The translations under genes were made by a program, and so were the position numbers. From Paramacrobiotus metropolitanus (Eukaryota > Tardigrada > Eutardigrada > Parachela > Macrobiotidae): DNA of 64,000 bases. Below are positions 43,301 through 54,825 of the stretch, piece by piece. Under the pieces are notes generated by a model. It had not been told where the DNA came from and did no database searches. It saw only the letters and a program-made list of their open reading frames with translations. The stretch is taken from positions 24,891-88,890 of the forward strand of contig NW_026570479.1 of the NCBI RefSeq assembly GCF_019649055.1. Reading direction: 5' to 3'. The stretch's first letter is position 1. The number at the start of each line of letters is the position of its first letter.

Positions 43301-46300
43301 CCAATTTATGTGTTATAAATAATTATTATTGTGAAGTAAATAATAAGTTATTTTAATATTATTGTTAATTATTATCTGTGGGATTTTTTCGTTAAGTTTA
43401 AGTTGGTTGCAGTGTAATGCAGGTTACGATGTTCGTTCGGCTTATGACTTCCGGTTGCGTAGGTGCCAATCCTGGACCAGCTTGCTACAAACGCGGTGGC
43501 CCACTGACGATCACGGATGCTAACGCAGTTCTGGGCCGACTGCTGCCCGAATATTTTCCGCATATTTTCGGCGAGAAACGCAACGAGCCACTGGATATTT
43601 CCCGCTCACGACAAGCGTTTGAGGAGCTGGCCAACACCGTTAACCAGTTCACGTCGCAGCAGGGAAAGCCAGGTATGGAGATGCAAAATCCGGGCATGCA
43701 TGTCTGGCAATTTCCGTTGTCACTATGGAAGAGGAAAGCAAAATCTGATAATTAACAATACAAAATCAAGGATTTATAAAACTTTGTGATAGAACAATCG
43801 TATGTACGTTTTATGATTCGACAGAGGGAAGATGATGAGAGAGAAGTTGTGCTGGGCAAATCGTAGTGTAATGCCTCGGGCAGTCCCGTAATGCAACTGC
43901 CATGCACTCCGATAAGCCTTCATATTAGTGGAGTTACTCAAAAGTTTCTAAGAAAATTATTAAGAATTTTTCTGTCAGTGTTTCATGTTGCTTAAAGCGT
44001 GGTAAATCACGAAGAAAACAGGAAATGTAGCATCCAGCGCACAAAGAGTACCTGCATTTTTTAAATAATTGTTTATAATTTTAGAAGCGCGATCGGTGGA
44101 AGAAATCGCGGAAGGATTCGTGGCCGTCGCCAACGAAGCCATGTCCCGTCCGATCCGCAACCTCACCCAAGCGCGCGGCTTCGACCCTCTAACCACGTCC
44201 TCTCGTGTTTCGGCGGCGCCGGTGGTCAGCACGCCTGTGATGTGGCCCGTTCCTTGGGCATCAGTCGCGTTTTCGTCCACAAATACAGCAGTATTTTATC
44301 GGCGTACGGGATGGCGCTGGCCGATGTGGTCAGCGATGAAACGGAGCCCTACGGACAGGCCTTCACCCAGGAGAATTTTGCGGAGATAACCAAACGCATC
44401 GATAAACTGAAGGCATCCTGTAAAGAAAAATTGGAGAAGGATGGATTCATCCCGGAGCAGATCCGCTTCACGCCGTATCTGAATATGCGCTACGATCGGA
44501 CGGATTGTGCGCTGATGAGTTATCCCGTGGAGAAGGAGAAGGTGGAGTTTGGGCAGTTTTTGACAGCCTTTACCAAGCAGTATGAGCGGGAATTCGGGTT
44601 TACGCTGCCGGAGCGGAAGATCGTCGTGGATGATGTGCGGGTGCGGGCGGAAGCGCGGGCGATTCCGCTGGAGGAATTGGAGCTGGAAAAGGCCGATTCG
44701 GAACCGCCGGTTGAAAAGGTATGATCAAATCTGGGAGGTTTTCTACTATAAATTTTTTTATTCATTCTTATATTATTAAATAATACAGACACAAAATTTT
44801 TGTGTTTGACGCTCTTTTATAGGCTCTCTAATTAGGATGTTTTTGGAACATTATTTTCTGTATTTTCTTCAGTATTTCAGTATACAATTTAGCATCATAC
44901 TTTGATTGATATATTTTCTTCGGTATTTCAAGATAACGTTTCCTGGAGATGTTTGTTAATGATTTATCTCTTCGATGTCGTGAGAAAACTCATATACGTA
45001 GGGAAACGTATATGAGTTTTCTCACAACATCGTAGGGAAACATCGTAGGGAAGCATCGTAGGGAAACAGGTTTCCCTACGTTTAAAGTTGCAAAGGTGAA
45101 ACGTAATTTTTATTTAAAACTGTCATCGGTCTTTTGGAAAAATCCTTCGTTTTTGATGTTTTACTGTTTTTTACCTGTATCGGAAGATCAATCGGGATAG
45201 TTTGCGAACGAATCATGACAGGCGTAACCGAGTGGTAATAACTGCTTGTAACGGGCACATCGTAGCGTAATGTCTCAGATGAGGCATGTGGTCGGACTCA
45301 ATTCAGCTGGTAAACACAAAATGCAGCACAAAAGGAGGAAAATACGAAAAACGTTTACTAAAATGATTACGTACTATTTTTTTGACATTCCAACTACTTA
45401 TTTTCAGTTAGAGCAGTTTCATATTTTCAGAGATTTATCATTACTGTACTGACACCCTGCACTTGGAGAAATTTTGTACAGTATGAGCAGCACTGCACTT
45501 ACTGTAGACAGGTGGATTTAAAGCCGATTGCGTTCGACCAACAGCCAGCAGTCTGCATGCAGTTGCAAGCCGTGTATGTGAGCAGTGAACGCAGTCGTAC
45601 AACGTATGCGTGGCTGAAACTTTCTCCGAGTGCAGGGTGTCAGTACAGTATGTTTTACTGTATGCCGGCGTATCAAAATTTTTAACCGTTCTGTCGTTAT
45701 TTCGCAGACCGTCAAAGTTTACTTCGCGGAAGCAAAAGACTACAAAGATACCAACGTCGTACTCCTTTCGAAGCTGAAATCCGGGCACAAAATCGAGGGA
45801 CCGGCCATTATTCTGGATCAAAACACGACGGTACTGATCAAACCCGACTGCACAGCCACCATTAACCCGCACGGCAGTATTGTGATCGATGTGCGGCGCA
45901 GCGATGTGAAGGGCGTCGATACCAAACTGGATCCCATCCAGCTGTCCATTTTCGGGCACCGTTTCATGAGTATCGCCGAACAGATGGGACGGGTGCTGCA
46001 GCGGACATCCATCAGCACCAATATCAAGGAGCGACTGGATTTCTCCTGTGCTCTGTTTGGACCGGATGGCGGACTGGTCAGCAATGCGCCGCATATCCCG
46101 GTGCACCTCGGTGCCATGCAGGTGTGTGCGGTTATTGATTTGACGTTTCAGTTTGCGATAGTGCCCAATTTGCCGATCAGCAGTTGTGATTGTGAGTTTA
46201 ACAATATTCCGTTAACCAGGTTCTGATTTGTGACAACATGGAATATTTCGTAGAGTAATGGCTGTAAATTCTTAGAATGGCAATAAGGTTATATTAGATA

Positions 46301-49300
46301 TGCGCTATAATCTAAACAGTGCAGTAAATTGACCTGAAACGAGCGGCTGATGCCGTTTTAAACTTAAAAATAAATGTCATTTTTTGGAAAGGTAATTTGT
46401 AACCATTTTTTGTAACCGTTTTATTTTCGAATGATTGTTACATTAAAATATTTTTTGCACCGGTTAGAAGAAACTGCAGTCTATTGTTCGTTTTAGGAAG
46501 CAGTGCAGTATCAGATGAACCAGTTAAAAGGGAACCTGCATCCCGGCGACGTGATTCTGAGCAATCATCCGGTGGCTGGAGGATCCCATTTGCCGGATTT
46601 GACGGTAATCACGCCGGTCTTTGAAGACGTTAATCGGTCGGGTGCGGCGCCGATATTCTTCGTCGCCAATCGTGGTCATCATGCCGACATCGGTGGTTTA
46701 ACGCCTGGTTAGTGTTATATCCAGTATAGCAGATTATTCGTTTTTGGTTAATATTTAACAGCGATTTCAAAATGTTATGGCCCAATGTATGGCTTTTTAA
46801 AATAAGATTCAAAATAATTTAAAATAAGATTTTTTTAAGTACGTTAATTTAAAAAAAAACCCGTACGTACGTTAGCACGTAGGCCTGACTTCGTCAGTAC
46901 CAGTATGGATTTTTTCACTGATTGATTTGCCAATTCTAATAACATGTTTTTTTTTTAAAAAAAACGATGCAGTAATGAGTCTAATGACTGGACATATTTT
47001 AGCGGTATAGTATCGTATTAAAAAAAAGCTGAAGCATCTCGAAGTTTTGCACTAATGAATAGTATAAGGAATTCTTCAATTTCGAAGATTTGAATGAAGG
47101 GAGTAGTTTTTAAAATAACAGCCACTAGACTACGAATGACATCGAATTCTGCTGTTCTTTCATAGGATCTATGCCGCCCACAAGTACCACACTGGAGCAG
47201 GAAGGAGCCGTTTTCAAATGTTTTAAACTGGTGGATAAAGGCACATTTCAAGAAAAAGCCGTGATCGAGGCCCTCGAGAAACCAAAGGAGTATCCGGGCT
47301 GCAGTGGAACACGCAATTTGAATGATAATTTATCTGACTTGCACGCGCAGATTGCCGCGAATCAAAAAGGCATTGAACTCGGTAAACAACTGCTGTAAAG
47401 AAATACAAGTGAAATCCCTTTATCAGAAATGTCGTAACAAAGCGGTTCTGTATGCTTTATTAATTACTAGTATAATGGCATAAAATTTTAAATTTTGGTA
47501 TTATATAAATTAATATAACCATTATTTCTTATAGTTTAATGAATTGCTAAAAAATATACTAATAGCTTAATAAATTTGATACTTCTGGTTATAGTTTATA
47601 CTATCGCAAAATAAATATAATTTTAAAAAATAATTTCTGATTTATTAGTTCAGCTTATTATCGTTAATATTGCTTTACTAATATTTATAATGGTTATTGA
47701 TTCGGAAATGTTATTATAGTTTTGGGATTAATCAAAGAGTACACACTTCCGGTGGTGCAAGCCTACATGCAGTATATTCAGAGTCAAGCCGAAAACGCGG
47801 TCCGCGATCTGCTGCGGCAAGTGGCACAGCAGGCCGAGAAGGACACCGGCTCCACTCGTTTATACGCTGAAGACCGCATGGATGACGGCAGCGCCATCCG
47901 GCTGACTATTAGCATTGATAAGGATTCCGGGCAGTCGGAGTGGAATTTCGAGGGCACCTCGCCGCAGGTGTGGGGCAATCTGAACGCCCCGCGCGCCATC
48001 ACCCTGTCGGCCATTATCTACACGCTGCGCTGTATGGTGGAATACGAGATCCCGCTGAATCAGGGATGTCTGCAGCCGGTGAAGATCGTTATTCCCAAGC
48101 ATTCTCTGCTGGATCCCCATGAAAATGCGGCTGTTGTCGGTCCGTGTACTGCACGTAATGGTTACCTAGCTCCTGTTGTGCGCAGTTTTTACGCTTTTAT
48201 GGACAGTTCTTAGGTTTTTTAAAAGAAGTATTCTTAATAAAAATGAAAACTTTTGCTCGAGGTTAAGCGTAGAAGATTTTAGCGGTAGTATTCTTATTTT
48301 GTGTGGTCAGGTTTTATTTATACTCAGATTGTATAGGAACCGGCAGCACTCACAAAAATGCATTATCTGGATGCTTTTTGTCACGCATTGCAGTGCATTG
48401 CGGTTTATTAATGCTAGGCACGCTTTATTAAAGTGCAAGGTTTCGTAGAACAACGACAGTAAGGCTTACGCTCATGAGTCCTGCGTGTGCTAGCTCTTGA
48501 AATGAACCGATTGACTGTAATACGATTGCCATTTTGCAGCAGGCTATAATGTGATATTTTGTAGTAATAATACACAAACTTTTCGTTTTACTTGACTGCT
48601 GCTGTTACCTGGCTGCCATTTTTGTACCGGCCCGATTAAACTAAATTTTAATGAATTATTTTTATCTGCAGTTTCCTCTTTCTGGGAGGAAATTTTATGT
48701 TTACAGATTGTAACTGTTTTTGGTATGATTTTGTTCGTAATTTTCATCGAACATATCGGCCAGATCCGCCTCGACGCGACAAAAAGTGCAAGTAAATAAA
48801 CAACACAGCGCCAACGACAAATCGTGTACTTTGCAGGCGGAAATGTGCTAACGTCGCAGCGTGTGGTGGACGTGATCCTGAAAGCCTTCCAGAGGTGCGC
48901 CGCCTCTCAAGGCTGTATGAACAACATCACCTTCGGCAACGAGAAATTCGGGTATTACGAGACGGTGGCCGGCGGAGCGGGTGCGGGACCCACGTGGCAC
49001 GGAGCCTCCGGCAAGCACACCCACATGACCAACACCGCATCACGGATCCAGAGATCCTGGAGAAGCGCTACCCGATTCTGCTGCGCACCTTCTGCTTGAA
49101 TAAGGAGACGGGTGGAAAAGGGCAGTTTAACGGCGGCGACGGAGTGGTACGGGAGCTGGTGTTCCGGGCGGATATGACCTTGTCCATCTTATCGGAGAGG
49201 AGAGTCTTCCAGCCTTACGGACTGAAAGGTTCGTTCGATGTTTTCGAATTTAAACATTTTACAAATAGCGCGCAAAATGTAAAAAGTGTAATAACATATT

Positions 49301-49804
49301 ATTAGCTTTTTTGAAGCTTTTCTGTTGAGTAACTAGTGTGGCATATTTGAAATTATATAAATGAGACAGCAAGAAAGCAAAATGAAATAAATTAATTTAT
49401 TTCATCATTAAATAAATCAGGGAATGAAATAAATCAGTACGCCAATTTTCTTTGCTTATAAAATAATAGGAATTATGGTATAGCAGATTATTTACTGTGG
49501 CGTACTTACGAGTATTTAATATTATCAGAGGGAAAGGTAAACGAAGTACAATAATTTTGCGCTCTTTGAAGCGTCCATTGCGTCTTTTGAAATGTCTCCA
49601 GGTGTATGCAGTGTTATGTTCGGGTCGGCATTAATTTTTCCCTAAATTGTAGGCGGCGAGCCAGGAGCTTCCGGTCAGAACATCCTGGAGCGCGTTGAAG
49701 GCTACACGGTGAACATTGGCGCGAAGAATTCCGTTCCGGTTCAGCCTGGCGACTGTTTCCGTTTGCTGACGCCCGGTGGCGGTGGGTACGGCTGCGAGAA
49801 ATGA
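40333..49804 (+). CDS. OPLAH: 5-oxoprolinase (ATP-hydrolysing), 12 exons
   Basis: Cytosolic enzyme that opens 5-oxoproline to glutamate using ATP in the gamma-glutamyl cycle. Exons: 40333-40396, 40575-40684, 41655-42351, 43006-43276, 43463-43672, 44085-44718, 45708-46121, 46497-46707, 47166-47381, 47720-48139, 48837-49228, 49653-49804. All have GT-AG ends and consistent phases. The N-terminal hydantoinase A part has [32 protein letters not shown] and [15 protein letters not shown]. The C-terminal hydantoinase B part has [44 protein letters not shown] and TPGGGGYG. Three single-base length changes break the frame: an extra A at 42102-42105, one C too few near 44193, and one C too few near 49040. 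Correcting them gives 1263 residues, close to the vertebrate enzyme. Either assembly error or a decaying gene. Introns hold a MITE, a SINE-like copy and hairpins. Confidence 0.93.
41466..41634. mobile_element. inverted-repeat MITE in oxoprolinase intron 2
   Basis: Arms of about 75 bp. The left starts AGGCCTCGTCTCGAATTCG and the right, reversed, AGGCCTTGTCCCGAATTCG. It ends only 20 bp before the exon 3 splice acceptor, so it replaces most of the region where the branch point would be. Confidence 0.75.
42617..42796 (+). repeat. tRNA-derived SINE-like repeat, copy 2, in oxoprolinase intron 3
   Basis: Nearly identical to 6347-6526 over 180 bp, with the tRNA-like core at 42678-42749 and a T5 run after it. 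The first stem reads GAGCCG here instead of GCGCCG, weakening the acceptor pairing. Confidence 0.75.
44973..45070. repeat. 27-bp hairpin followed by 13-bp tandem repeats, intron 6
   Basis: Arms 44973-44999 and 45006-45032 match at 26 of 27 positions with a 6-nt loop. CATCGTAGGGAAA-type units then repeat three to four times to about 45070. Confidence 0.85.
45442..45650. mobile_element. 209-bp MITE in oxoprolinase intron 6
   Basis: 30-bp terminal inverted repeats (45442-45471, 45621-45650) with one mismatch; both begin TACTGTACTGACACCC. It lies 57 bp upstream of exon 7. Confidence 0.85.
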
Positions 49805-49987
49805 TGCTGTTTATGGAGTCTTTTAGTGATGTCAAATTTTCTCCAATTTTCAAGTGCCGTTGACTTTGCTTAGATGTTTTGGGTGAGTTTGTACTGGTTC
49901 TGCTGATTTTCTCCTGTCAACTGATTCTTCGCCGGTGATTTGTGATGCTTTATACAAATTTTGTAATTACCTCCACTTATTTAATTA

Positions 49988-49993
49988 AATAAA
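49988..49993 (+). other. polyadenylation signal for oxoprolinase
   Basis: AATAAA 184 nt after the stop codon. Confidence 0.5.
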
Positions 49994-50400
49994 ATTGTGA
50001 TGATTGATGACGCATGGATTTTTCTGATTGAATTTAGTAATTCTCCTACAGATGTTTATAATAAATCTTTGATATTTTCTACTTCATGTAAAATATTTTT
50101 TACATATGGATAGCGAACTTATCCGCGCTCTTGTGCGTAGTACGTATGAGTGTTCTTTTCTTTTTGTAACTGTTTCTAAACAATTTTCACAATGAAAATT
50201 CACAATAACGAAAGCGTTCAAGTTTAGCCAAAGAAACAACTTACATGTGCTGAAGAAGTGTTTACTGTTTTATCCAATCTTTTACTAATTTTTGACTGGA
50301 CGTACTAACGTGATCTGACCCCTTTGTCCTAGTTGTACTACTGCCATTGGATATTTTTTCTTAATCTGCGCTACTACAAACCCTACGGCTTTTTAACAAA

Positions 50401-50683
50401 ATGCGTCACTGCATAGTTGTCCTGTGTATGCTCCTGATTATTGCCAGCACGGCGTACGGACTGAACACCAACGGGGACACCTGGTCCACGGATGTGAGCA
50501 TAGTCGATCAAGTACTCTGGTTGTACGAGTTCTGTGGGTGGATTAGTGCCTTCGATTCGGCATAATTATATTGAGGAGAACGAGAGTAAATACGACAGCT
50601 ACATGTTCCAGCAAAAAGCGTTACGAATGCAGATCTGGGCGCAACAGCTAGTTTCCTCTAATATGGATCTCTGTACCTGGTGA
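50401..50683 (+). CDS. small secreted peptide, two exons, unknown
   Basis: Not recognised. The ATG at 50401 begins a clear signal peptide (MRHCIVVLCMLLIIASTAYG, cleavage likely near residue 20). Unspliced, the ORF ends after 54 codons. A better model splices at GTGAGC (50494), or at GTACTC (50512), to the AG at 50575. Both are in phase 0, adding 35 codons rich in charged residues and Gln (ENESKYDSYMFQ) that end in MDLCTW, stop 50681-50683. The mature product would be about 45-50 residues, with one Cys, so not a disulfide-rich peptide. It lies 600 bp downstream of the oxoprolinase gene on the same strand. Confidence 0.6.
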
Positions 50684-50793
50684 TTTCTAGTATTGTATGT
50701 ATTTGGCAATTTTTTATTAACATGGTAGATGTTTAGTGTTCAAATGTTTAGTGTTTAGTGTTTGAAATTTGTGTTTGCTTGGACCGTATTAAT

Positions 50794-50799
50794 AATAAA
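50794..50799 (+). other. polyadenylation signal for the secreted-peptide gene
   Basis: AATAAA 111 nt after the stop codon of the two-exon model. Confidence 0.5.
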
Positions 50800-50819
50800 G
50801 TCTGCAAATTTTGTCACGC

Positions 50820-51608
50820 ACACGCATAAATATTGATATAACTACACACAATTATTGATATTGAAAATTATTGATTAAATTTCGAAGGGAAGGTCTGATA
50901 ATACCAGTGAGCCTCCTTTATATAATAGCTATGGGTTAATTTTTTGGAAAAAGCAATTTCGACTAACCCTAATTCTCCGTGGGTAAATAACACTAACAAC
51001 AGAAGTACTAAATCTATTCGGATTCGAGCGTTAGAACCATATTTCGACGTAAGTTTTTGCATATAAAATATGGATGTATTTAAACAGATATAGGTATAAG
51101 TATGAGCACTGAACAGTAGGGAAATCGAAACAACTGCAAAATGTACACGAGCTGAAATTTCTCCAAAGCAGCGGTCAGTTCACAGGATGACAAACCGAAA
51201 ACGGGTCATCGGGGCCGGTAGGGCATATGCAGTGTCATTATTGGTGATATTGGTTTTCTGGTCTTGATCTGGGTATTGCTTAATTTGCAGATTGAAGCAT
51301 CAAAATTAAGCACTTTAGTGCAGTTCTTTGTAATGTGAACGAGTACGAATACACGACGCAAGTACGTTGTACATACTGTACACAGCATTTCTAAAGTTAT
51401 TGATACGTTATTAGTTATTAGTTATTGATACGTTAGAGCTTTATTATGGCAAGCCCGAGTGGACTAAAGCAGAGAAAGCACTAAACTTTCTCCGAAGTTT
51501 AACGAAGTGTGATAAAGGTCTAGTCTTTGCCCAAAATCGTTAAAGTTTGTATGCTTTTCTTTAAAAACTGAAATTGCAGTGTAAACTGGGAATAAATTGC
51601 AGTGTAAA
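50820..51608. other. non-coding stretch
   Basis: AT-rich; no gene or repeat recognised. Confidence 0.4.
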
Positions 51609-51748
51609 CATCCGACCCTCCCGGCCTCCGACCCTCCCGGCCTCCGACCCTCCCGGCCTCCGACCCTCCCGGCCTCCGACCCTCCCGGCCTCCGACCCTC
51701 CCGGCCTCCGACCCTCCCGGCCTCCGACCCTCCCGGCCTCCGACCCTC
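51609..51748. repeat. 16-bp GC-rich minisatellite
   Basis: About 8.5 near-perfect copies of CGACCCTCCCGGCCTC in AT-rich surroundings. All frames stay open (repeat ORFs on both strands) but this is a byproduct of the repeat. Confidence 0.95.
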
Positions 51749-51847
51749 CAAGTCCCCACCCTGTTAGCGTCCCGGCCTCTTAGCTTTAGGGTTATCCGGT
51801 ATACCGGGCTCCTTCCTTATAGTATCATCATCCTTATAGTATATGTG

Positions 51848-51863
51848 ACAACCCCCCCCCCCC
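51848..51863. repeat. poly-C run
   Basis: A run of about 15 C within AACCCC...CCATAA. Confidence 0.8.
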
Positions 51864-52396
51864 CATAACTTTGCAAGCTTCACGATTTTTCACAACTGTA
51901 CAGTAGTTACAGTTTTGAGATCACTTGAAACTAAAGTTTCGACTGAAATTCATCGATGCAGTTTGAAAAAGTTTTTGAAGCTTAGTTTAATTAACACAGA
52001 GTGTACATAAAAGTTTCAACTGTGACCCGGGTCAGTTAAAACAAAAGACTAAACAATTTCCAGCAAAATTAGTTGGGAACGAAAGTTAAGTTTCAAAAAG
52101 AGATTAAAGAATCTTGCGCATTAATGAAACTCTTTAATGAAATGACAAAATCGTTCATCAAGATCTCAAACTAAAGGCTATTGAAGAGTTCTCGCAAATC
52201 CTTAAAAAACAGTTTGCTTTTGACCGCTCGGGCTTGCCATACTTTTTGATGAACTCCACAGACCATATATAGATATAATACTGTAAAACGCCAAACTCAG
52301 TTCATATTTTTGGCATTTTACAGCACAGATAATACTGTATAATCTGGATTATTCAACCCTTGTTTTCGTGCGTGACAATCACAAACAGAAATGGTC

Positions 52397-52762
52397 AGCT
52401 ATCTACGAAAAATCGAGGTATTCTCCCTAAAAAAGGTGCAGCGCTATTTAGTAAGTGGCTAAGTGCCAAACATCTTTTCATGCATTCAAAATGTGGAACA
52501 GAAAATACTACTCTATGTACGTATTTTACTAACTCGTAAGCTACAGTAGTGTCGACCGAGCGGTCCAAACCACTTCAAACAAACGCTGAAAATGCAACAC
52601 AATGACAGAATTATTTGCCAGCGGCGGCCTGTCTGAACCGCTCAGCAACATCCTTCCAGTTGACAATCTTCCAGATCTCTTTGACATAGTCAGCGCGAAC
52701 ATTCTTGTACTGTAGATAATAGGCATGCTCCCATACATCGATGCCCAGCAAGGGAACCGAAC
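52397..52762 (-). pseudogene. orphan duplicate of the sod2 last exon and 3' flank
   Basis: The exon 52611-52762 is 152 nt, the same length as sod2 exon 5. It has an intact acceptor (TTACAG) and open frame through [20 protein letters not shown] to the stop; one change gives RFRQ for RFGQ. The flank from about 52397 matches the sod2 downstream region from about 37160. No other sod2 exon is found upstream. Same strand as sod2, 15 kb away. Confidence 0.9.
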
Positions 52763-53941
52763 CTGTAAGATCCAGTGTGCAGAATTACTGTACCGCCACT
52801 CGCAAGTCAAACTCCATGCAGCTTATTAAGAGTAGCAAAAAAATATTCTGTTCTCATGCATTAAAATAGAAAGAAATTACATCACTGTGCAAATTTCCGC
52901 ACGACAAAATGGAATACAAATTTTGACAAGAATGGACGAAAAAGTTGTACAAACAAAACCACTAAACGATTAACGGGCAAATGCCAGACGTAAGCGAAAA
53001 TTATTCGTAATTTATTTAATAATAATGATGTTCTCATTAAATTATGTTCTCATTACATTTAAGCGTATTATTAAGCGTTAAGTCGCGGACAAATTATGTT
53101 CTCATTAAATTTAAGCGAAGTGACCCGGTACATGGTACCAAATTCGCCTTTAATCAGATGTCTGCGTAATTACGTATGCCACAAAAATAAAGGCCAACCT
53201 GATGAAGATATGCCAGTATTTTATTGAATGATCAAGCATGTGATTTTAGTGGTTAATGACGACATCAAATCTAAGCTGATACCAGAGTAAACAAACAATT
53301 ATATCGATTTCCGTAGCAAGTCAGCAACTGCTCCAACAATTACAATTAAAATGCTGTAAAGTATACAACGATTAGTGCATAAAATGAAAAGATTTTCACA
53401 GAATACATTCGAGAGAGGCGTAAGCAGCTGCATATTAACCTTTCATCTCCACAGTAGAGATAAATACCGCCGCTTTTATTAAAAACTACTACTTATTAGT
53501 ACTCAGTAGAGTCATGAAAATACTAGCAGGGACAATTCTGGTGGCTGATGGTAACTGCATCATAAATTAGTTACTACAAATAATAATAATATGTGTTATC
53601 TGCAAATCTTTATCGTATTGTTCAAGTACAGGTGTTTTGCGAAAGCACTCTTCTCATAACCGGTGTGGTACAATATTAATGCACCAAGAATTTGACAAAA
53701 CTGCACTGAATTTCAATAAAACATAAAAGCGCTAACGCGATTGCCGTACGTATATCCTAACTGAGCACAGCCCCGTCGCCGGCTATATATCGCCGGCCGG
53801 CTATGTCGCCGGCTCTGAAAATTGATCTTCTGCGGAAAGACAAAGGAACATTGGAATAAGCAAAACAATTATTTTCATATGGTATGGTCAATGGGCATGG
53901 TGGAAACAATAAAAAGTAAATTCTACACTGTGGTGTAACCC
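52763..53941. other. non-coding stretch with a foldback-family end
   Basis: Contains a solo end of the TTAA family at 53111-53146 (TTAAGCGAAGTGACCCGGTA). Otherwise no gene seen. Confidence 0.5.
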
Positions 53942-54061
53942 ATGGGCAATGCGCCGCATCATTACGGTTTAGCGATGCTGAACAGTTATCAACCTGTAGG
54001 AGGCCAGTTTAACTTTAATAACGAACCAAATAATTTTGATGATTTTGCTTCGATGATGTGA
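53942..54061 (+). CDS. short ORF or orphan last exon, 39 codons, unknown
   Basis: MGNAPHHYGLAMLNSYQP followed by an Asn/Phe/Asp-rich acidic tail ending DDFASMM. Composition resembles the C-terminal tail of a regulatory protein rather than random AT-rich sequence. A stop precedes the ATG closely and no acceptor is evident. Confidence 0.25.
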   Translation: MGNAPHHYGLAMLNSYQPVGGQFNFNNEPNNFDDFASMM

Positions 54062-54432
54062 GCTCCCTTACGCATACGACAAGATGACACAAGAACAAGA
54101 TTTAATAGTTCAAACTGCTTTTACTCTTAACTCTGTAACTCTTAATTTTTACTCCGTTTTCGCCCTTTACTCTGTAATTTTTTTAAATTGCCTTCAAGAC
54201 AGCGTTGCTTCGAGTTCGTACAAATGCATTCATGCATTCATTAGCTATACTCGTATATATGTAGGTATTAAGGTTTATAAGAACGCCTCACATACCGGAA
54301 GCCCATATGAAAACTGAATAATTGTGACTTTTTATGTACAGAAATTCAAAAATCTGTATTGGTTGTGGATTTTATATTTATTTTATAATAATTTTATTAC
54401 AATTTTCATTTTTATAAGTTGTAACTTAATAT

Positions 54433-54466
54433 CACATCAAAAATGCAGATCTGCATTTTTGATGTG
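54433..54466. repeat. 34-bp perfect palindrome
   Basis: CACATCAAAAATGCAGA and its exact reverse complement with no loop. Confidence 0.95.
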
Positions 54467-54700
54467 CTATTAAATTATGTTTTTATGCTTCCAGAAGCAC
54501 ATGTACAAGCACAAACCCGTAAGGTTAGCTGTCGGTTGCTCATTGGTCATAAGCGTAGTATGTAATATTTAATATAATTATATACGCTTGCAGTTATTAA
54601 TCAGGTGGCTAAAGTATTTTGTCTGTTGGTGCATGTGTTTTGTTGTTGTATTTTGTCTGGTACATATGTCAATATCTGTATTGACATTAATGACAGATAT

Positions 54701-54825
54701 ACGACAAAGAGTTGAACCGATTCGGTCAAAATAACCTCGCAACGACACGCCACCACTAAAACTTGACGCTTGCGAGGTTATTTTGAACCGCGGACCGACT
54801 GATCGGTTCAACCTCTTTTTGTCGT
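54701..54825. mobile_element. hairpin MITE
   Basis: ACGACAAAGAGTTGAACCG pairs imperfectly with CGGTTCAACCTCTTTTTGTCGT, and AAAATAACCTCGCAA pairs with TTGCGAGGTTATTTT further in. Flanked by TA on the left and a related TAC on the right. Resembles the hairpin at 60402-60472. Confidence 0.75.

Noticed and set aside
51464-51783. Long repetitive ORFs on both strands over the minisatellite.
   Set aside because: They arise because the 16-bp repeat lacks stops in every frame; no start, signal or conservation supports coding.
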